Shown here: piece after piece, positions 32,172 through 40,788 of the stretch
Numbering within the stretch: the first letter of the stretch is position 1
Layout of the letters: each line of letters starts with the position of its first letter
Source of the DNA: Mayfieldus sp963740555
GTDB lineage: Bacteria > Actinomycetota > Thermoleophilia > Solirubrobacterales > 70-9
Reading direction: 5' to 3'
Assembly (NCBI GenBank): GCA_963740555.1
Contig: CAVUES010000015.1
Span: 62,001-126,000 of the forward strand
DNA length: 64,000 nucleotides
Position numbers and translations under genes: made by a program
The notes under the pieces: generated by a model
What the model was told of the DNA's origin: nothing
Database searches by the model: none
What the model saw: the letters and a program-made list of their open reading frames with translations, nothing else

Positions 32172-34019
32172 ATGTACGTTTCGCAGCTAGATCGCAGGTT
32201 CGATCACGGCGCCCCCCGTGAGGCGCGCCCCTTCGAGGAGGGAGACCTGGCGCTCCGGCTCGCGCCCTTCGTCGCCCTTCTCCTGGTGACGCTCACGGTC
32301 GTGCCGTTCGCCTACCACGGCATGACCACCGAGGTCACGCTCTCGTGGGCTCTATTCGGCCTGATTGTTGGCTCGGCCTACGTTTTGCCATGGTCGCGGC
32401 TGCCGGCCGGCGGGCAGGCGATCCCGATCTTGCTGCTCTACGTGATCGCGGCGCTCATACGCGACGCAACCGGCGGCAGCGCGTCGGTGTTCACGGGGCT
32501 GATCCTGCTCCCGGTGTTCTGGTTCGCGCTCTACGGAACCCTCAATCAAGTCCTTCTCTCGGTCGTCGGCTGCGCGCTCGCGATCGGTTTGCCTGTGGTT
32601 CTCGATCCCGGCTCGAAATATCCGTCGTCGGAGCTTGGCCGCGCGGCGCTTGACTCGATCATGAGCGGGGCGCTGGGGATAACCGGTATCCACCTGATGC
32701 GCCGCATCCGCGAGCGCGAGGAGCTTTCGCGCTCGATCCTCAACTCGGCCCAGGAAGCGTTCATCTCGATGAACGAGGACGGCAAGATCGTCGAATGGAG
32801 CTCCCAGGCCGAGCGCGACTTCGGTTGGTCCCGCGAGGAGGCGCTGGGCGAATCGCTCGCGGAGACGATCCTCCCCGCTGAGGATCGCGGCCACTACGAG
32901 CCGGGCCTGCAACGGATGCTCGATGGCGACCACCGCCTGCTCGGACGCCGGATCGAGATCACAGCCGCTCGCCGCAACGGAATCCGATTTCCAGTCGAGC
33001 TCAGCTTCTCCACCCTGCAGACCTCGCACGGCCTCCGTTTCAACGCCTTCGTTCACGACATCAGCGAGCGACGCAGATCCGAGGAGGCGCTGCACCAAGC
33101 AAACCAGCGGTTCCGTAGCGCCTTCGACGATGCCGGGATCGGAATGGCGATCGTGAGCCTGGAGGGACGCTGGCTGCGCGCGAACCGGGCCCTTTCGGAG
33201 CTGACCGGTTATCCGCAGGACCAGCTGGTCGGAATGGGCTTCGGCGACATCACCCATCCCGACGACCTGCCGAAGGACATAAACGCGCTGCAGGAGATGG
33301 TCGAAGGCCTACGCGATCGCTTCCAGACCGAGAAGCGCTACTTCCACGCCGACGGTCATGTGATCTGGATAAGTCTCAGCACTACGATCGTCCGCGACAG
33401 CGAGGGCAAGCCGATGTATCTGCTCTCACAGATGCAGGACGTCAGCGAGCGCAAGGAGGTCGAGGCCCGCCTCACCCATCGGGCCTCGCACGACGAGCTG
33501 ACCGGCCTGCCGAACCGCGGCGTGCTGGAGGAGAGGATGGTCCTGGCTTTGAACCGGCAGCGCCGCGAGCGCAAGCCGATCACGATGCTCTATCTCGACC
33601 TCGACGGCTTCAAGCGCGTCAACGACACCCACGGGCACGACGCCGGCGACTACCTGCTCGTCGCGGTGGCCAAGCGGCTCACGGCCCTCGTGCGGCCGAC
33701 AGACGTCGTCAGCAGGCTGGGAGGGGACGAGTTCGCGGTCCTCTGCGAGGCGATGAACGAGGATGGGGCGACACAGCTCGCGAAGCGGATCGTCGAGGTC
33801 GTTCCGAAGCCGATCGAGGTCGAGGGCAGAAGCCTCGCGGTCACACCCAGCGTCGGCATCGCGCTCACCCGCGACCCCGGGATCAGGCCAGGCGAGCTGC
33901 TCGCCGACGCCGATATGGCGATGTACTTCGCCAAGGAAGAGGCCCGATTCGGCTACGCGTTCTTCGAGGACGGGTTGCGCGAACGGGCGCGCAGTCGCAT
34001 GGCTGTCGACGCCGGCTGA
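32172..34019 (+). CDS. membrane-bound PAS-PAS-GGDEF diguanylate cyclase
   Basis: A 615-residue c-di-GMP synthase. An N-terminal membrane sensor of about five helices (about residues 28-172) is followed by two PAS domains (about 190-300 and 312-430; HDISERRRSEEAL and QDVSERKEVEARL mark their ends). The GGDEF domain (about 440-600) has HDELTGLPNR, YLDLDGFKRVNDTHGHDAGD and an intact GGDEF active site. An RPTD motif exactly five residues before GGDEF is the inhibitory I-site, so product feedback is expected. No EAL domain is present. GAGGAG precedes ATG 32172. The signal sensed is unknown. Confidence 0.93.
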   Translation: MYVSQLDRRFDHGAPREARPFEEGDLALRLAPFVALLLVTLTVVPFAYHGMTTEVTLSWALFGLIVGSAYVLPWSRLPAGGQAIPILLLYVIAALIRDATGGSASVFTGLILLPVFWFALYGTLNQVLLSVVGCALAIGLPVVLDPGSKYPSSELGRAALDSIMSGALGITGIHLMRRIREREELSRSILNSAQEAFISMNEDGKIVEWSSQAERDFGWSREEALGESLAETILPAEDRGHYEPGLQRMLDGDHRLLGRRIEITAARRNGIRFPVELSFSTLQTSHGLRFNAFVHDISERRRSEEALHQANQRFRSAFDDAGIGMAIVSLEGRWLRANRALSELTGYPQDQLVGMGFGDITHPDDLPKDINALQEMVEGLRDRFQTEKRYFHADGHVIWISLSTTIVRDSEGKPMYLLSQMQDVSERKEVEARLTHRASHDELTGLPNRGVLEERMVLALNRQRRERKPITMLYLDLDGFKRVNDTHGHDAGDYLLVAVAKRLTALVRPTDVVSRLGGDEFAVLCEAMNEDGATQLAKRIVEVVPKPIEVEGRSLAVTPSVGIALTRDPGIRPGELLADADMAMYFAKEEARFGYAFFEDGLRERARSRMAVDAG

Positions 34020-34088
34020 GCGATACCCACCGCCCTGAGCTGCAGTGGCGTTCTCGGAGCGCCGGTCGGCGGCTCGTAAACTGCCTGC

Positions 34089-34736
34089 ATGTTTGAGGGA
34101 ATCGCTTTCGACGAGCATGGGCTCGTCCCCTGCGTGATTCAGGACCAGGCCAGCGGCGAGGTGCTGATGCACGCATACATGAACGAGGAGGCGCTGCGGC
34201 GCACCTTGGAGACCGGCGAGATCCACTTCTTCAGCCGCTCCCGCCAGGAGCTGTGGCACAAGGGGGGGAGCTCGGGAAACGTCCAGCGCCTGCGCCAGAT
34301 CCGCTACGACTGCGACGGGGACGCGCTGGTCGCGTTGGTCGAATCGAGTGGCCCGGCGTGTCACACCGGCGAGCGATCCTGCTTTTACCGCGAGCTGGGT
34401 GGGGCGGCGGCCACCGGGACGGACGCCCCGCGCGCCGAAGGAGAGCCGGAGCCCGCGGACCACGAGGCGCTCGCGGTCCTAGAGCGAACGCTGCGCGACC
34501 GTAAGTTCGAGCGGCTCCCGGGCAGCTACACGGTTGAGCTGCTCTCCGATCCCGGACGAATCGGCGCCAAGGTGACGGAGGAGGCCGAGGAGGTGACCAG
34601 GGCGGCGCGCGAGGAATCGGACCAGCGGGTCGCCGAGGAGGCCGCCGACCTGCTCTACCACCTGAGCGTCCTGCTGCTCTCCCGCGACATCGACCGGAGC
34701 GCCGTCCTGGAGGTCCTCAATGGCCGTCGTCTCTGA
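34089..34736 (+). CDS. hisIE: Phosphoribosyl-AMP cyclohydrolase / phosphoribosyl-ATP pyrophosphatase
   Basis: Bifunctional histidine-pathway enzyme, 215 residues. The HisI domain (about 1-105) has MNEEALRRTLETGEIHFFSRSRQELWHKGGSSGN and the metal ligands in DCDGDA and CHTGERSC. The HisE domain (about 120-205) has LPGSYTVELL, GRIGAKVTEEAEEV and EEAADLLYHLSVLL. It is separated from the other his genes and overlaps trpE by 17 bases, which couples a histidine step to the trp operon. Confidence 0.95.
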   Translation: MFEGIAFDEHGLVPCVIQDQASGEVLMHAYMNEEALRRTLETGEIHFFSRSRQELWHKGGSSGNVQRLRQIRYDCDGDALVALVESSGPACHTGERSCFYRELGGAAATGTDAPRAEGEPEPADHEALAVLERTLRDRKFERLPGSYTVELLSDPGRIGAKVTEEAEEVTRAAREESDQRVAEEAADLLYHLSVLLLSRDIDRSAVLEVLNGRRL

Positions 34737-36243
34737 TCTCGCCGGGCTCGAACCCGATCTCGCAACCGCGCGCGAGCTGGCGCAGAAGGGCAACGTGGTG
34801 CCGGTGCGGATGCGCCTGATCGACGATTGCGAGACCCCCGTCTCCGCGTTGCTGAAGCTGCGCGGCGACGGGCCCTGCTTCCTGCTCGAGTCGGCCGAAC
34901 AGGGTCAGGTCGGACGTTGGTCGTTTCTCGGTTTCCGGCCGCGGGCGGTACTGCGCTGGGCCGACGGCGTGCTCTCGGAGTGGCGCGGCGAATCGGCGCT
35001 CGACGGCGGACCCGCCGATGCCGAGCACGACGCTCCCGATCCCTACGCCGCGGTCGCCGAGTACCTGGATCGCTTCCAGCTGGTGCCGGTCGACGACCTG
35101 CCGCCCTTCGCCGGCGGCGCCGTCGGCTTCTTCGGCTACGACCTGGTAAGGACCGTGGAGCCGCTGGGGGAGCCCAACCCAGATCCGCTCGGGATGCCCG
35201 ACTTGGCGCTGATGATCAGCGACGTGATGCTCGCGTTCGACCATCTGCGCCACGAGCTGACCATCCTCGCCTGCGCGTTTGCCGACGACGAAGGCGGGAT
35301 CGACGCGGCCTACGAGCGCGCGGCGGCGGCGATAGCGGACGTGCGACAACGGTTGCGCGGGCCGGTCCCGTCGCCGTCCGAGCCGCGGGTCGCCGAGCCA
35401 CCGCAGTTCGAGTCGAACATGCCCCGCGAACGGTTCGAGGGCGCGGTCGAGAGGATCATCGAGTACATCTACGCGGGCGACGCGTTTCAGGTCGTCCCCT
35501 CGCAGCGCTTCAGTGCCCCCGCCCCGGTGGAGGCGCTGTCGATCTACCGCGGGCTCCGCGCCGTCAACCCGTCCCCGTACATGTACTTCCTCGAATTCGG
35601 CGACTTCCAGGTTGCCGGTGCGTCCCCGGAGCCGCTGGTGAAGGTGACTGGAGACCGGGTCGAGACTCGGCCGATCGCCGGGACCTATCCGCGTGGCTCG
35701 AGCGAGGAAGAGGACCGGCGCCTTGCCGCGCGTCTGATCGCGGATCCCAAGGAGCGGGCCGAGCATGTGATGCTCGTCGACCTTGGGCGCAACGACCTCG
35801 GGCGCGTATGCGAGTACGGGTCGGTGAACGTCGACGAGCTGATGGTCGTCGAGACCTACTCGCACGTCCTCCACATCGTCAGCCAGGTCTCGGGGACGCT
35901 TCGTGAGGGGATCGGGGCGATGGACGTCCTGCGCGCGTCGCTGCCCGCCGGAACGCTGTCCGGGGCGCCGAAGGTGCGCGCGATGCAGATCATCGACGAG
36001 CTCGAGACCCAGAAGCGCGGCTCCTACGGCGGCGCGATTGGCTACCTGTCCTGGGGCGGCGACCTCGACACCGCGATCCATATCCGCACCGTTGTGGTCA
36101 AGGACGGGCAGATCCACGTGCAGGCGGGGGGCGGCACCGTGGCCGACGCCAAGCCCGCCTACGAGTACAACGAATCCGTGAACAAGGCCAAAGCCATATT
36201 CAGAGCCGTCGAGCTTGCGTGCGAGCAGCCAGACTGGCCGTGA
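34720..36243 (+). CDS. trpE: Anthranilate synthase component I
   Basis: Converts chorismate to anthranilate with TrpG; 507 residues. The feedback-binding region near the N-terminus contains FLLESAEQGQVGRWSFLG (LLES motif). The chorismate-binding domain has GASPEPLV, RPIAGTYPRGSSEEED, LVDLGRNDLGRV, LPAGTLSGAPK and YGGAIGY. ATG 34720 lies inside the end of hisIE. The TGA at 36241-36243 forms a GTGA overlap with a 20-codon mini-ORF. Confidence 0.97.
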   Translation: MAVVSDLAGLEPDLATARELAQKGNVVPVRMRLIDDCETPVSALLKLRGDGPCFLLESAEQGQVGRWSFLGFRPRAVLRWADGVLSEWRGESALDGGPADAEHDAPDPYAAVAEYLDRFQLVPVDDLPPFAGGAVGFFGYDLVRTVEPLGEPNPDPLGMPDLALMISDVMLAFDHLRHELTILACAFADDEGGIDAAYERAAAAIADVRQRLRGPVPSPSEPRVAEPPQFESNMPRERFEGAVERIIEYIYAGDAFQVVPSQRFSAPAPVEALSIYRGLRAVNPSPYMYFLEFGDFQVAGASPEPLVKVTGDRVETRPIAGTYPRGSSEEEDRRLAARLIADPKERAEHVMLVDLGRNDLGRVCEYGSVNVDELMVVETYSHVLHIVSQVSGTLREGIGAMDVLRASLPAGTLSGAPKVRAMQIIDELETQKRGSYGGAIGYLSWGGDLDTAIHIRTVVVKDGQIHVQAGGGTVADAKPAYEYNESVNKAKAIFRAVELACEQPDWP

Positions 36244-36302
36244 GCGCGAGGCTCAAGAGGAGAGCATTGTGCGAGGCCGAGCGCGAACATCAGGTGTGGT
36301 GA
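36240..36302 (+). CDS. 20-codon mini-ORF between trpE and trpG
   Basis: GTG 36240 overlaps the trpE stop (GTGA) and the TGA at 36300-36302 overlaps the likely trpG start (GTGA). The peptide is basic, then charged: VSARLKRRAL followed by CEAEREHQVW. A homologue with 13 of 20 residues identical sits between trpF and trpB at 40785-40847. The nucleotide sequence contains GAGCGCGA near each end. It could be a coupling peptide or a leader, or the coding match could be a by-product of a conserved RNA or DNA element. Expression is unproven. Confidence 0.5.
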   Translation: MSARLKRRALCEAEREHQVW

Positions 36303-36859
36303 AAGTCCTCATCATCGACAACTACGACTCCTTCACCTACAACCTGGTCCAGTACCTGGGGGAGCTGGGTGCTGAGGTCGAGGTGGTCCGCAACGACCGG
36401 GCGAAGGTCGAGGAGCTGCAGGAGCGCCAACCCGACCGGCTCGTCGTATCGCCTGGGCCCTGCACACCCGCCGAGGCCGGGATCTCGGTCGAGGCGATCG
36501 AGGCCTTCGCGTGCGGCGGCACGCCGGTGCTCGGGGTCTGCCTCGGCCACCAGGCGCTGGTCGAGGCGTTCGGGGGACGGACGGTGCGGGGCGAGCCGAT
36601 CCACGGTAAGGACGCCGAGGTCGAGCACGACGGCCGCACGATCTACGACGGCCTGCCGAGCCCGCTGGTCGCCGGCCGCTATCACTCGCTGGTCGCCGAC
36701 CCCGAGCTGCCGGATGCGCTCGAGCTCAGCGCCAGCCTCGGCGACGTCGTGATGGGCGTCCGCCATCGCGAGCTGCCGGCGGAAGGGGTGCAGTTTCACC
36801 CCGAGTCAGTGCTCACGCCGCACGGGAAGCAACTGTTGGCGAACTTTCTAAATGAGTAG
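36299..36859 (+). CDS. trpG: Anthranilate synthase component II (glutamine amidotransferase)
   Basis: Supplies ammonia to TrpE; about 186 residues. The start VKVLIIDNYDSFTYNLVQYLGELG is typical. The class I amidotransferase motifs are VSPGPCTPAEAG, the nucleophile in LGVCLGHQAL, and the catalytic His/Glu in GVQFHPESVLTPHG. The GTG at 36299 overlaps the mini-ORF stop; GTG 36296 is also possible. It may also serve p-aminobenzoate synthesis, as TrpG/PabA are often shared. Confidence 0.95.
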   Translation: MKVLIIDNYDSFTYNLVQYLGELGAEVEVVRNDRAKVEELQERQPDRLVVSPGPCTPAEAGISVEAIEAFACGGTPVLGVCLGHQALVEAFGGRTVRGEPIHGKDAEVEHDGRTIYDGLPSPLVAGRYHSLVADPELPDALELSASLGDVVMGVRHRELPAEGVQFHPESVLTPHGKQLLANFLNE

Positions 36860-36873
36860 CTCGTTACTCATTG

Positions 36874-36940
36874 CTCGTTGCTCGGAGAACCGGCTGCTGG
36901 TCCGCAGCAACGAGGAACGAGGAACGAGGAACGAGGAACG
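36874..36940. repeat. inverted repeat and GAGGAAC heptad repeats upstream of trpD
   Basis: CTCGTTGCT (36874-36882) pairs perfectly with AGCAACGAG (36906-36914). The right arm runs into four tandem GAGGAAC-type heptamers ending at the trpD start codon. The block fills the only sizeable gap between trpG and trpD and places the repeat where a ribosome-binding site should be; GAGGAA may itself serve as one. Confidence 0.75.
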
Positions 36941-37968
36941 TGCCTAACGACATCGTCACGCGAGCGATCGACGCCGTCTGCGCCGGCGACCATCTGACCA
37001 CCGATCACGCCGCCGCTGTCCTGGCCGAGATCATGGAGGGCCGCACCGCAGAGGTCCAGACCGCTGCGTTTTTGATCGCGCTGCGGGCAAAAGGGGAGAC
37101 CGTGCCGGAGCTGGTCGGCCTGGCGCGCACGATGCGCTCCCTGGCCGACGAGGTGCCGTCCGGGCGCGACGACCTTGTCGACACCGCGGGGACGGGGGGC
37201 GGGCCCTCGACCTTCAACATCTCGACCGCCGCGGCGCTGGTCGCGGCGGCGGCGGGGTGCGCGGTCGCCAAGCACGGCAACCGCTCAAGCACGAGCCGCA
37301 GCGGCTCCGCCGACGTGCTGGAGGCCTTGGGCGTCTCGATCGAGTTGGGCCCGATGGAGATCGCTCGCTGTATCGACGAGGTCGGATTCGGGTTCATGTT
37401 CGCCCCCCGCCACCACCAATCGATGGCCAACGTCGTCCCGGTCCGCAAGGAGCTGGGAGTGCGCACGATCTTCAACTTCCTCGGACCGCTCACCAACCCG
37501 GCCGGCGCGACGCGGCAGCTGCTCGGGGTCTCCGACCGCCGCCACCAGGAGACGATCGCCGAAGCGCTTCTGCGCCTGGGTGCCGATTCGGCGCTCGTCG
37601 TGAACGCCGAGGACAACCTCGACGAGCTCTCGATCTCAACCCGCACCAGGGTGATCGAGGTGGGGGACGGTCGTACGGAGGAATGGTTCGTCGAGCCGGG
37701 TCAGTTCGGACTGGCCGAGGCCCCAACCGAGGAGATCGCCGGTGGAGAGCCGGCGCAGAACGCGAAGCTGATCCGCTCGGTGTTCGAAGGTGCCGCGGGC
37801 CCGGCCCGCGACGTCGTGCTGCTCAACGCCGGTGCGGCGATCTACGTCGGCGGCCAGGCGGGCGACCTGGGCGCCGGGGTGGAGAGGGCGCGTGAGGCGA
37901 TCGACTCGGGGGCGGCATCGAGCGTGCTTGAGGGATTGATCGAGCAGACCGGCAAGCTCGCCGGTTAG
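36940..37968 (+). CDS. trpD: Anthranilate phosphoribosyltransferase
   Basis: Transfers phosphoribose to anthranilate; 342 residues. The PRPP-binding loop DTAGTGGGPSTFNIST (about residues 80-95) and KHGNRSSTSRSGSADVLEALG are diagnostic, as are FMFAPRHHQSMANVVPVRKELGVRTIFNFLGPLTNPA and the metal-binding DNLDELS. GTG 36940 gives NDIVTRAIDAV; the frame is open further upstream through the repeats but that extension is not conserved sequence. Confidence 0.96.
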   Translation: MPNDIVTRAIDAVCAGDHLTTDHAAAVLAEIMEGRTAEVQTAAFLIALRAKGETVPELVGLARTMRSLADEVPSGRDDLVDTAGTGGGPSTFNISTAAALVAAAAGCAVAKHGNRSSTSRSGSADVLEALGVSIELGPMEIARCIDEVGFGFMFAPRHHQSMANVVPVRKELGVRTIFNFLGPLTNPAGATRQLLGVSDRRHQETIAEALLRLGADSALVVNAEDNLDELSISTRTRVIEVGDGRTEEWFVEPGQFGLAEAPTEEIAGGEPAQNAKLIRSVFEGAAGPARDVVLLNAGAAIYVGGQAGDLGAGVERAREAIDSGAASSVLEGLIEQTGKLAG

Positions 37969-37983
37969 CATCTGCTCCGCACG

Positions 37984-38790
37984 ATGAGCCTGATCGAGCA
38001 GCTCATTTCGACGGCCACAGAGGGAGTCGAGCGGAGACGTGAGCAGGTCCCGCTGACCGACCTCGAGAGCCGGCTTGAAAGTCGCGGTGAGGACCGGCCG
38101 TTCATGGAGGCCCTGGTTCGCCCCGGTCTCTCGCTGATCGCCGAATTCAAGCGCCGCTCGCCGAGCGTCGGAGCGATCGAGACCGACGCACCGGTGGCCG
38201 GGACGGTGCAGGCGTTTGAACGTGGTGGCGCCGCCGCGCTTTCGGTGCTCACAGACGAGGCGCACTTCGGCGGAAATTTGGACGACCTGCGGGCCGCGCG
38301 CGAGGCCTGCGACCTTCCAATCCTTCGCAAGGACTTCGTCGTCGATCCGTACCAGCTCTACGAGGCGGCGGCCAATGGGGCCGATGCGGTGCTGGTGATC
38401 GTGCGGGCGCTCGACGACGAGCAGCTGGCGACTCTGCACGCCGAGGCTCTGGCCCTCGACCTTGACCCGCTGGTCGAAGTTCACGATGACGAGGAGCTGG
38501 AGCGGGCGCTGGAGCTAGACGCGGCCGTAATCGGGATCAACAATCGCGACCTCGAGAACGGGCAGGTGGACATCTCGACCACGTTCGAGCTGATGCCCGA
38601 CGTCCCGGCCGGCAAGACGGTGGTTGCGGAGAGCGGGATCTCGGATCGCGGCCAGCTCGAGGAGCTCGACCGGGTGGGCGTCGACGCTGTGCTGATCGGC
38701 GAGGCGCTGATGCGCGCCACCGATACCGAGGCGAAGACGCGCGAGCTCGCGGGCCCCGAGGAATCGACCCGCGAGCAGCCGCTTCCCTAG
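37984..38790 (+). CDS. trpC: Indole-3-glycerol phosphate synthase
   Basis: TIM-barrel enzyme closing the indole ring; 268 residues. Motifs: SLIAEFKRRSPSVGAI (catalytic Lys), LSVLTDEAHFGGNLDDL, PILRKDFVVDPYQLYEA, GADAVLVIVRAL, VEVHDDEELERAL, IGINNRDL and VAESGISDRGQLEEL. The Glu and Lys active-site residues are in place. It follows trpD by 15 bases. The C-terminal tail (PEESTREQPLP) is longer than usual. Confidence 0.96.
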   Translation: MSLIEQLISTATEGVERRREQVPLTDLESRLESRGEDRPFMEALVRPGLSLIAEFKRRSPSVGAIETDAPVAGTVQAFERGGAAALSVLTDEAHFGGNLDDLRAAREACDLPILRKDFVVDPYQLYEAAANGADAVLVIVRALDDEQLATLHAEALALDLDPLVEVHDDEELERALELDAAVIGINNRDLENGQVDISTTFELMPDVPAGKTVVAESGISDRGQLEELDRVGVDAVLIGEALMRATDTEAKTRELAGPEESTREQPLP

Positions 38791-38868
38791 CCGAGCGAGC
38801 TTCGTTATTTAGCTGCGCTTAGGACTCTCTTTAGCGGCGGATCACGGCCTCGGGCGATCATCGCGGCG

Positions 38869-40092
38869 ATGGTCGAGAAGACAAAGAGCTTCTCCCGCAC
38901 CCCCTTCGGAGCCGGAGTGGTCGGCGGCTTGGTGGTCGCGCTCTTCGGCTGGATCGCGATCGCCGCCGGCCTCGTCCACGCGTCCTCGAGCAACGACACA
39001 CTGCCGCCGCCACTCACTCCGGCGCCGGTCAATGCCAAATTGACCAGGGGCCCCGGCGACACGGTGGCGAAGATCTACAAGGCCGACTCGGCCGGGGTCG
39101 CGTTCATCCAGGCCCAGCAGGCCACCAAACCGTCCTCTCCGTTCGACTTATTCGGCCCCCCCCGAGGCGGGGGCACCGCAACCGGGTCCGGTTTCGTGAT
39201 CGACACCGACGGGCACATCCTCACCAACAACCACGTGGTCGCCGGGGCCCAGACGATTCGCGTGAAGCTCGGCAGCAGCAACAGGAGTTACGACGCCCAG
39301 GTGGTGGGAAGGGACCCGGCCACAGACCTCGCGCTGCTGAAGATCGACGCGCCTTCATCCGACCTGCATCCGCTACCGCTCGGCGACTCCTCGAGCGTTC
39401 AGGTCGGTGACCCGGTTGTGGCAATCGGCAACCCCTTCGGGCTCGACCAAACAGCGACCACGGGGATCGTCTCGGCCCTCCAGCGCCAGATCCAGGCCCC
39501 CAACGGGTTCGCGATCTCCAACGTGATCCAGACCGACGCCTCGATCAACCCGGGCAACTCCGGCGGTCCGCTGATCAACTCCTCGGGTCAGGTGATCGGC
39601 ATCACGTCTCAGATCGAGACGGGCGGCGGCAACGGCTCTGTGGGTATCGGGTTTGCGATTCCCAGCAACACCGCGCACCAGGTCGTCTCCCAGCTCGAGC
39701 GCAACGGCAAGGTCGAGCACGCGTTCCTCGGCATCACCGGGGCGACGATCAGCCCCGACATCGCGCAGGCGCTCAATCTCCCGGTCGACTCCGGAGTTCT
39801 CGTACAGCAGGCCGTCAACGGTGGCCCGGCGGCGAAAGCCGGGATCCGCGGCGGTCGCACCGCCGCGACGATTCAGGGGTCCAACATGGAATTGGGCGGC
39901 GACATCATCACCGAGATCAACGGCCACAAGATCAGCTCGATGGACCAGGTGGTCAACATCGTCAACTCCGCCAAGCCCGGCGACACCCTCGACGTCACCG
40001 TCCGCCGCGGCGCCGACACGAAGAGCCTCACGGTCACCCTCGGCGACCGCCCAAGCAGCGTCGGCGCCAGCGGCTCTCCTCTGGGGCGTTAG
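38869..40092 (+). CDS. HtrA/DegP-like trypsin-family serine protease with PDZ domain
   Basis: Membrane-anchored protease of 407 residues. One helix near residues 14-37 (GAGVVGGLVVALFGWIAIAAGLV) is followed by a Pro/Thr linker and the protease domain. The triad is His in LTNNHVVAG (about 122), Asp in PATDLALLKID (about 153) and Ser in NPGNSGGPL (about 230). One PDZ domain (about 285-395) has LGITGATIS and GDIITEINGHKISSMDQV. It degrades or refolds extracytoplasmic proteins. It lies inside the trp cluster between trpC and trpF, with a 78-base upstream gap that could carry its own promoter. Confidence 0.93.
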   Translation: MVEKTKSFSRTPFGAGVVGGLVVALFGWIAIAAGLVHASSSNDTLPPPLTPAPVNAKLTRGPGDTVAKIYKADSAGVAFIQAQQATKPSSPFDLFGPPRGGGTATGSGFVIDTDGHILTNNHVVAGAQTIRVKLGSSNRSYDAQVVGRDPATDLALLKIDAPSSDLHPLPLGDSSSVQVGDPVVAIGNPFGLDQTATTGIVSALQRQIQAPNGFAISNVIQTDASINPGNSGGPLINSSGQVIGITSQIETGGGNGSVGIGFAIPSNTAHQVVSQLERNGKVEHAFLGITGATISPDIAQALNLPVDSGVLVQQAVNGGPAAKAGIRGGRTAATIQGSNMELGGDIITEINGHKISSMDQVVNIVNSAKPGDTLDVTVRRGADTKSLTVTLGDRPSSVGASGSPLGR

Positions 40093-40111
40093 CGCCCACA
40101 CAAACAATTGC

Positions 40112-40126
40112 GGCGGCTTCGCCGCC
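40112..40126. repeat. single hairpin of the paired-hairpin family, site 3
   Basis: GGCGGC (40112-40117) and GCCGCC (40121-40126) pair over a TTC loop with the conserved TTGC left flank, as in hairpin B of the other sites. The second hairpin and the TGAC flank are absent. It lies 20 bases after the htrA-like gene and before trpF, and could terminate the protease transcript. Confidence 0.6.
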
Positions 40127-40152
40127 ATTGGCCCACCCCTTACCCTTGACCT

Positions 40153-40788
40153 GTGAAGGTCAAGATCTGCGGCATCACGAATCTCGAGGACGCGCGCGAG
40201 GCCGTGCGGCTCGGGGCATGGGCAATAGGCCTCGTCCATTACGAGGAAAGCCCACGCAGTTGCGACTCCGCGACCGCGGCCGAGATCGGCGCCCAGCTGC
40301 GCCGCCAGTGCGAGGTGGTCGGGGTATTCGTGAACCCGAAGCTCGAACAGGTCGAGGTCGCGGTCGCCGACGAGGGCCTCTCGATCGTGCAGCTCAACGG
40401 CGAGGAGGGCCCGTCCTTCTGCACCGAGGTCGCCCGCCGCACCGGCGCCAAGGTGATCAAGGCGATCCACGTCTCCAGCGCGGCGGACGTCCGCGGGGCC
40501 GACCACTACCGGACCGACTTTCACATGTTCGACACTCGCCACGGCGATCTCCGGGGCGGGACCGGGGAGACGTTTGACTGGGATCTGCTTGCCGCCCGCC
40601 GCTCCGAGATCCCGACGATCCTCTCCGGCGGACTGCGGCCGGACAACGTCGCGGCCGCGACCGAGGTCGCCCATCCCTTCGCGGTCGACGTAGCGAGCGG
40701 CGTGGAGGCAGAGCCCGGTCGCAAGGACCACGAGCTGATGGCCTCCTTCATCGAGTCGGCGCGCGTCTCACCAGCCCCGGCGAAGTGA
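40153..40788 (+). CDS. trpF: Phosphoribosylanthranilate isomerase
   Basis: Third-step tryptophan enzyme, a 211-residue TIM barrel. It has VKICGITNLEDAREAVRLGAWAIGLVHYEESPRSC (catalytic Cys in KICG), VGVFVNPKLEQVEVAV, IVQLNGEEGP, MFDTRHGDLRGGTGETFDWDLL and LSGGLRPDNVAAA with AVDVASGVEAEPGRKD. GTG 40153 opens with the conserved KVKICG. The TGA at 40786-40788 overlaps the second mini-ORF in a GTGA arrangement. Confidence 0.96.
   Translation: MKVKICGITNLEDAREAVRLGAWAIGLVHYEESPRSCDSATAAEIGAQLRRQCEVVGVFVNPKLEQVEVAVADEGLSIVQLNGEEGPSFCTEVARRTGAKVIKAIHVSSAADVRGADHYRTDFHMFDTRHGDLRGGTGETFDWDLLAARRSEIPTILSGGLRPDNVAAATEVAHPFAVDVASGVEAEPGRKDHELMASFIESARVSPAPAK

Noticed and set aside
36240..36302. Classical tryptophan attenuator leader
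   Set aside because: Only one Trp codon in each mini-ORF, no tandem Trp codons, no terminator/antiterminator pair, and the position is inside the operon rather than before trpE.
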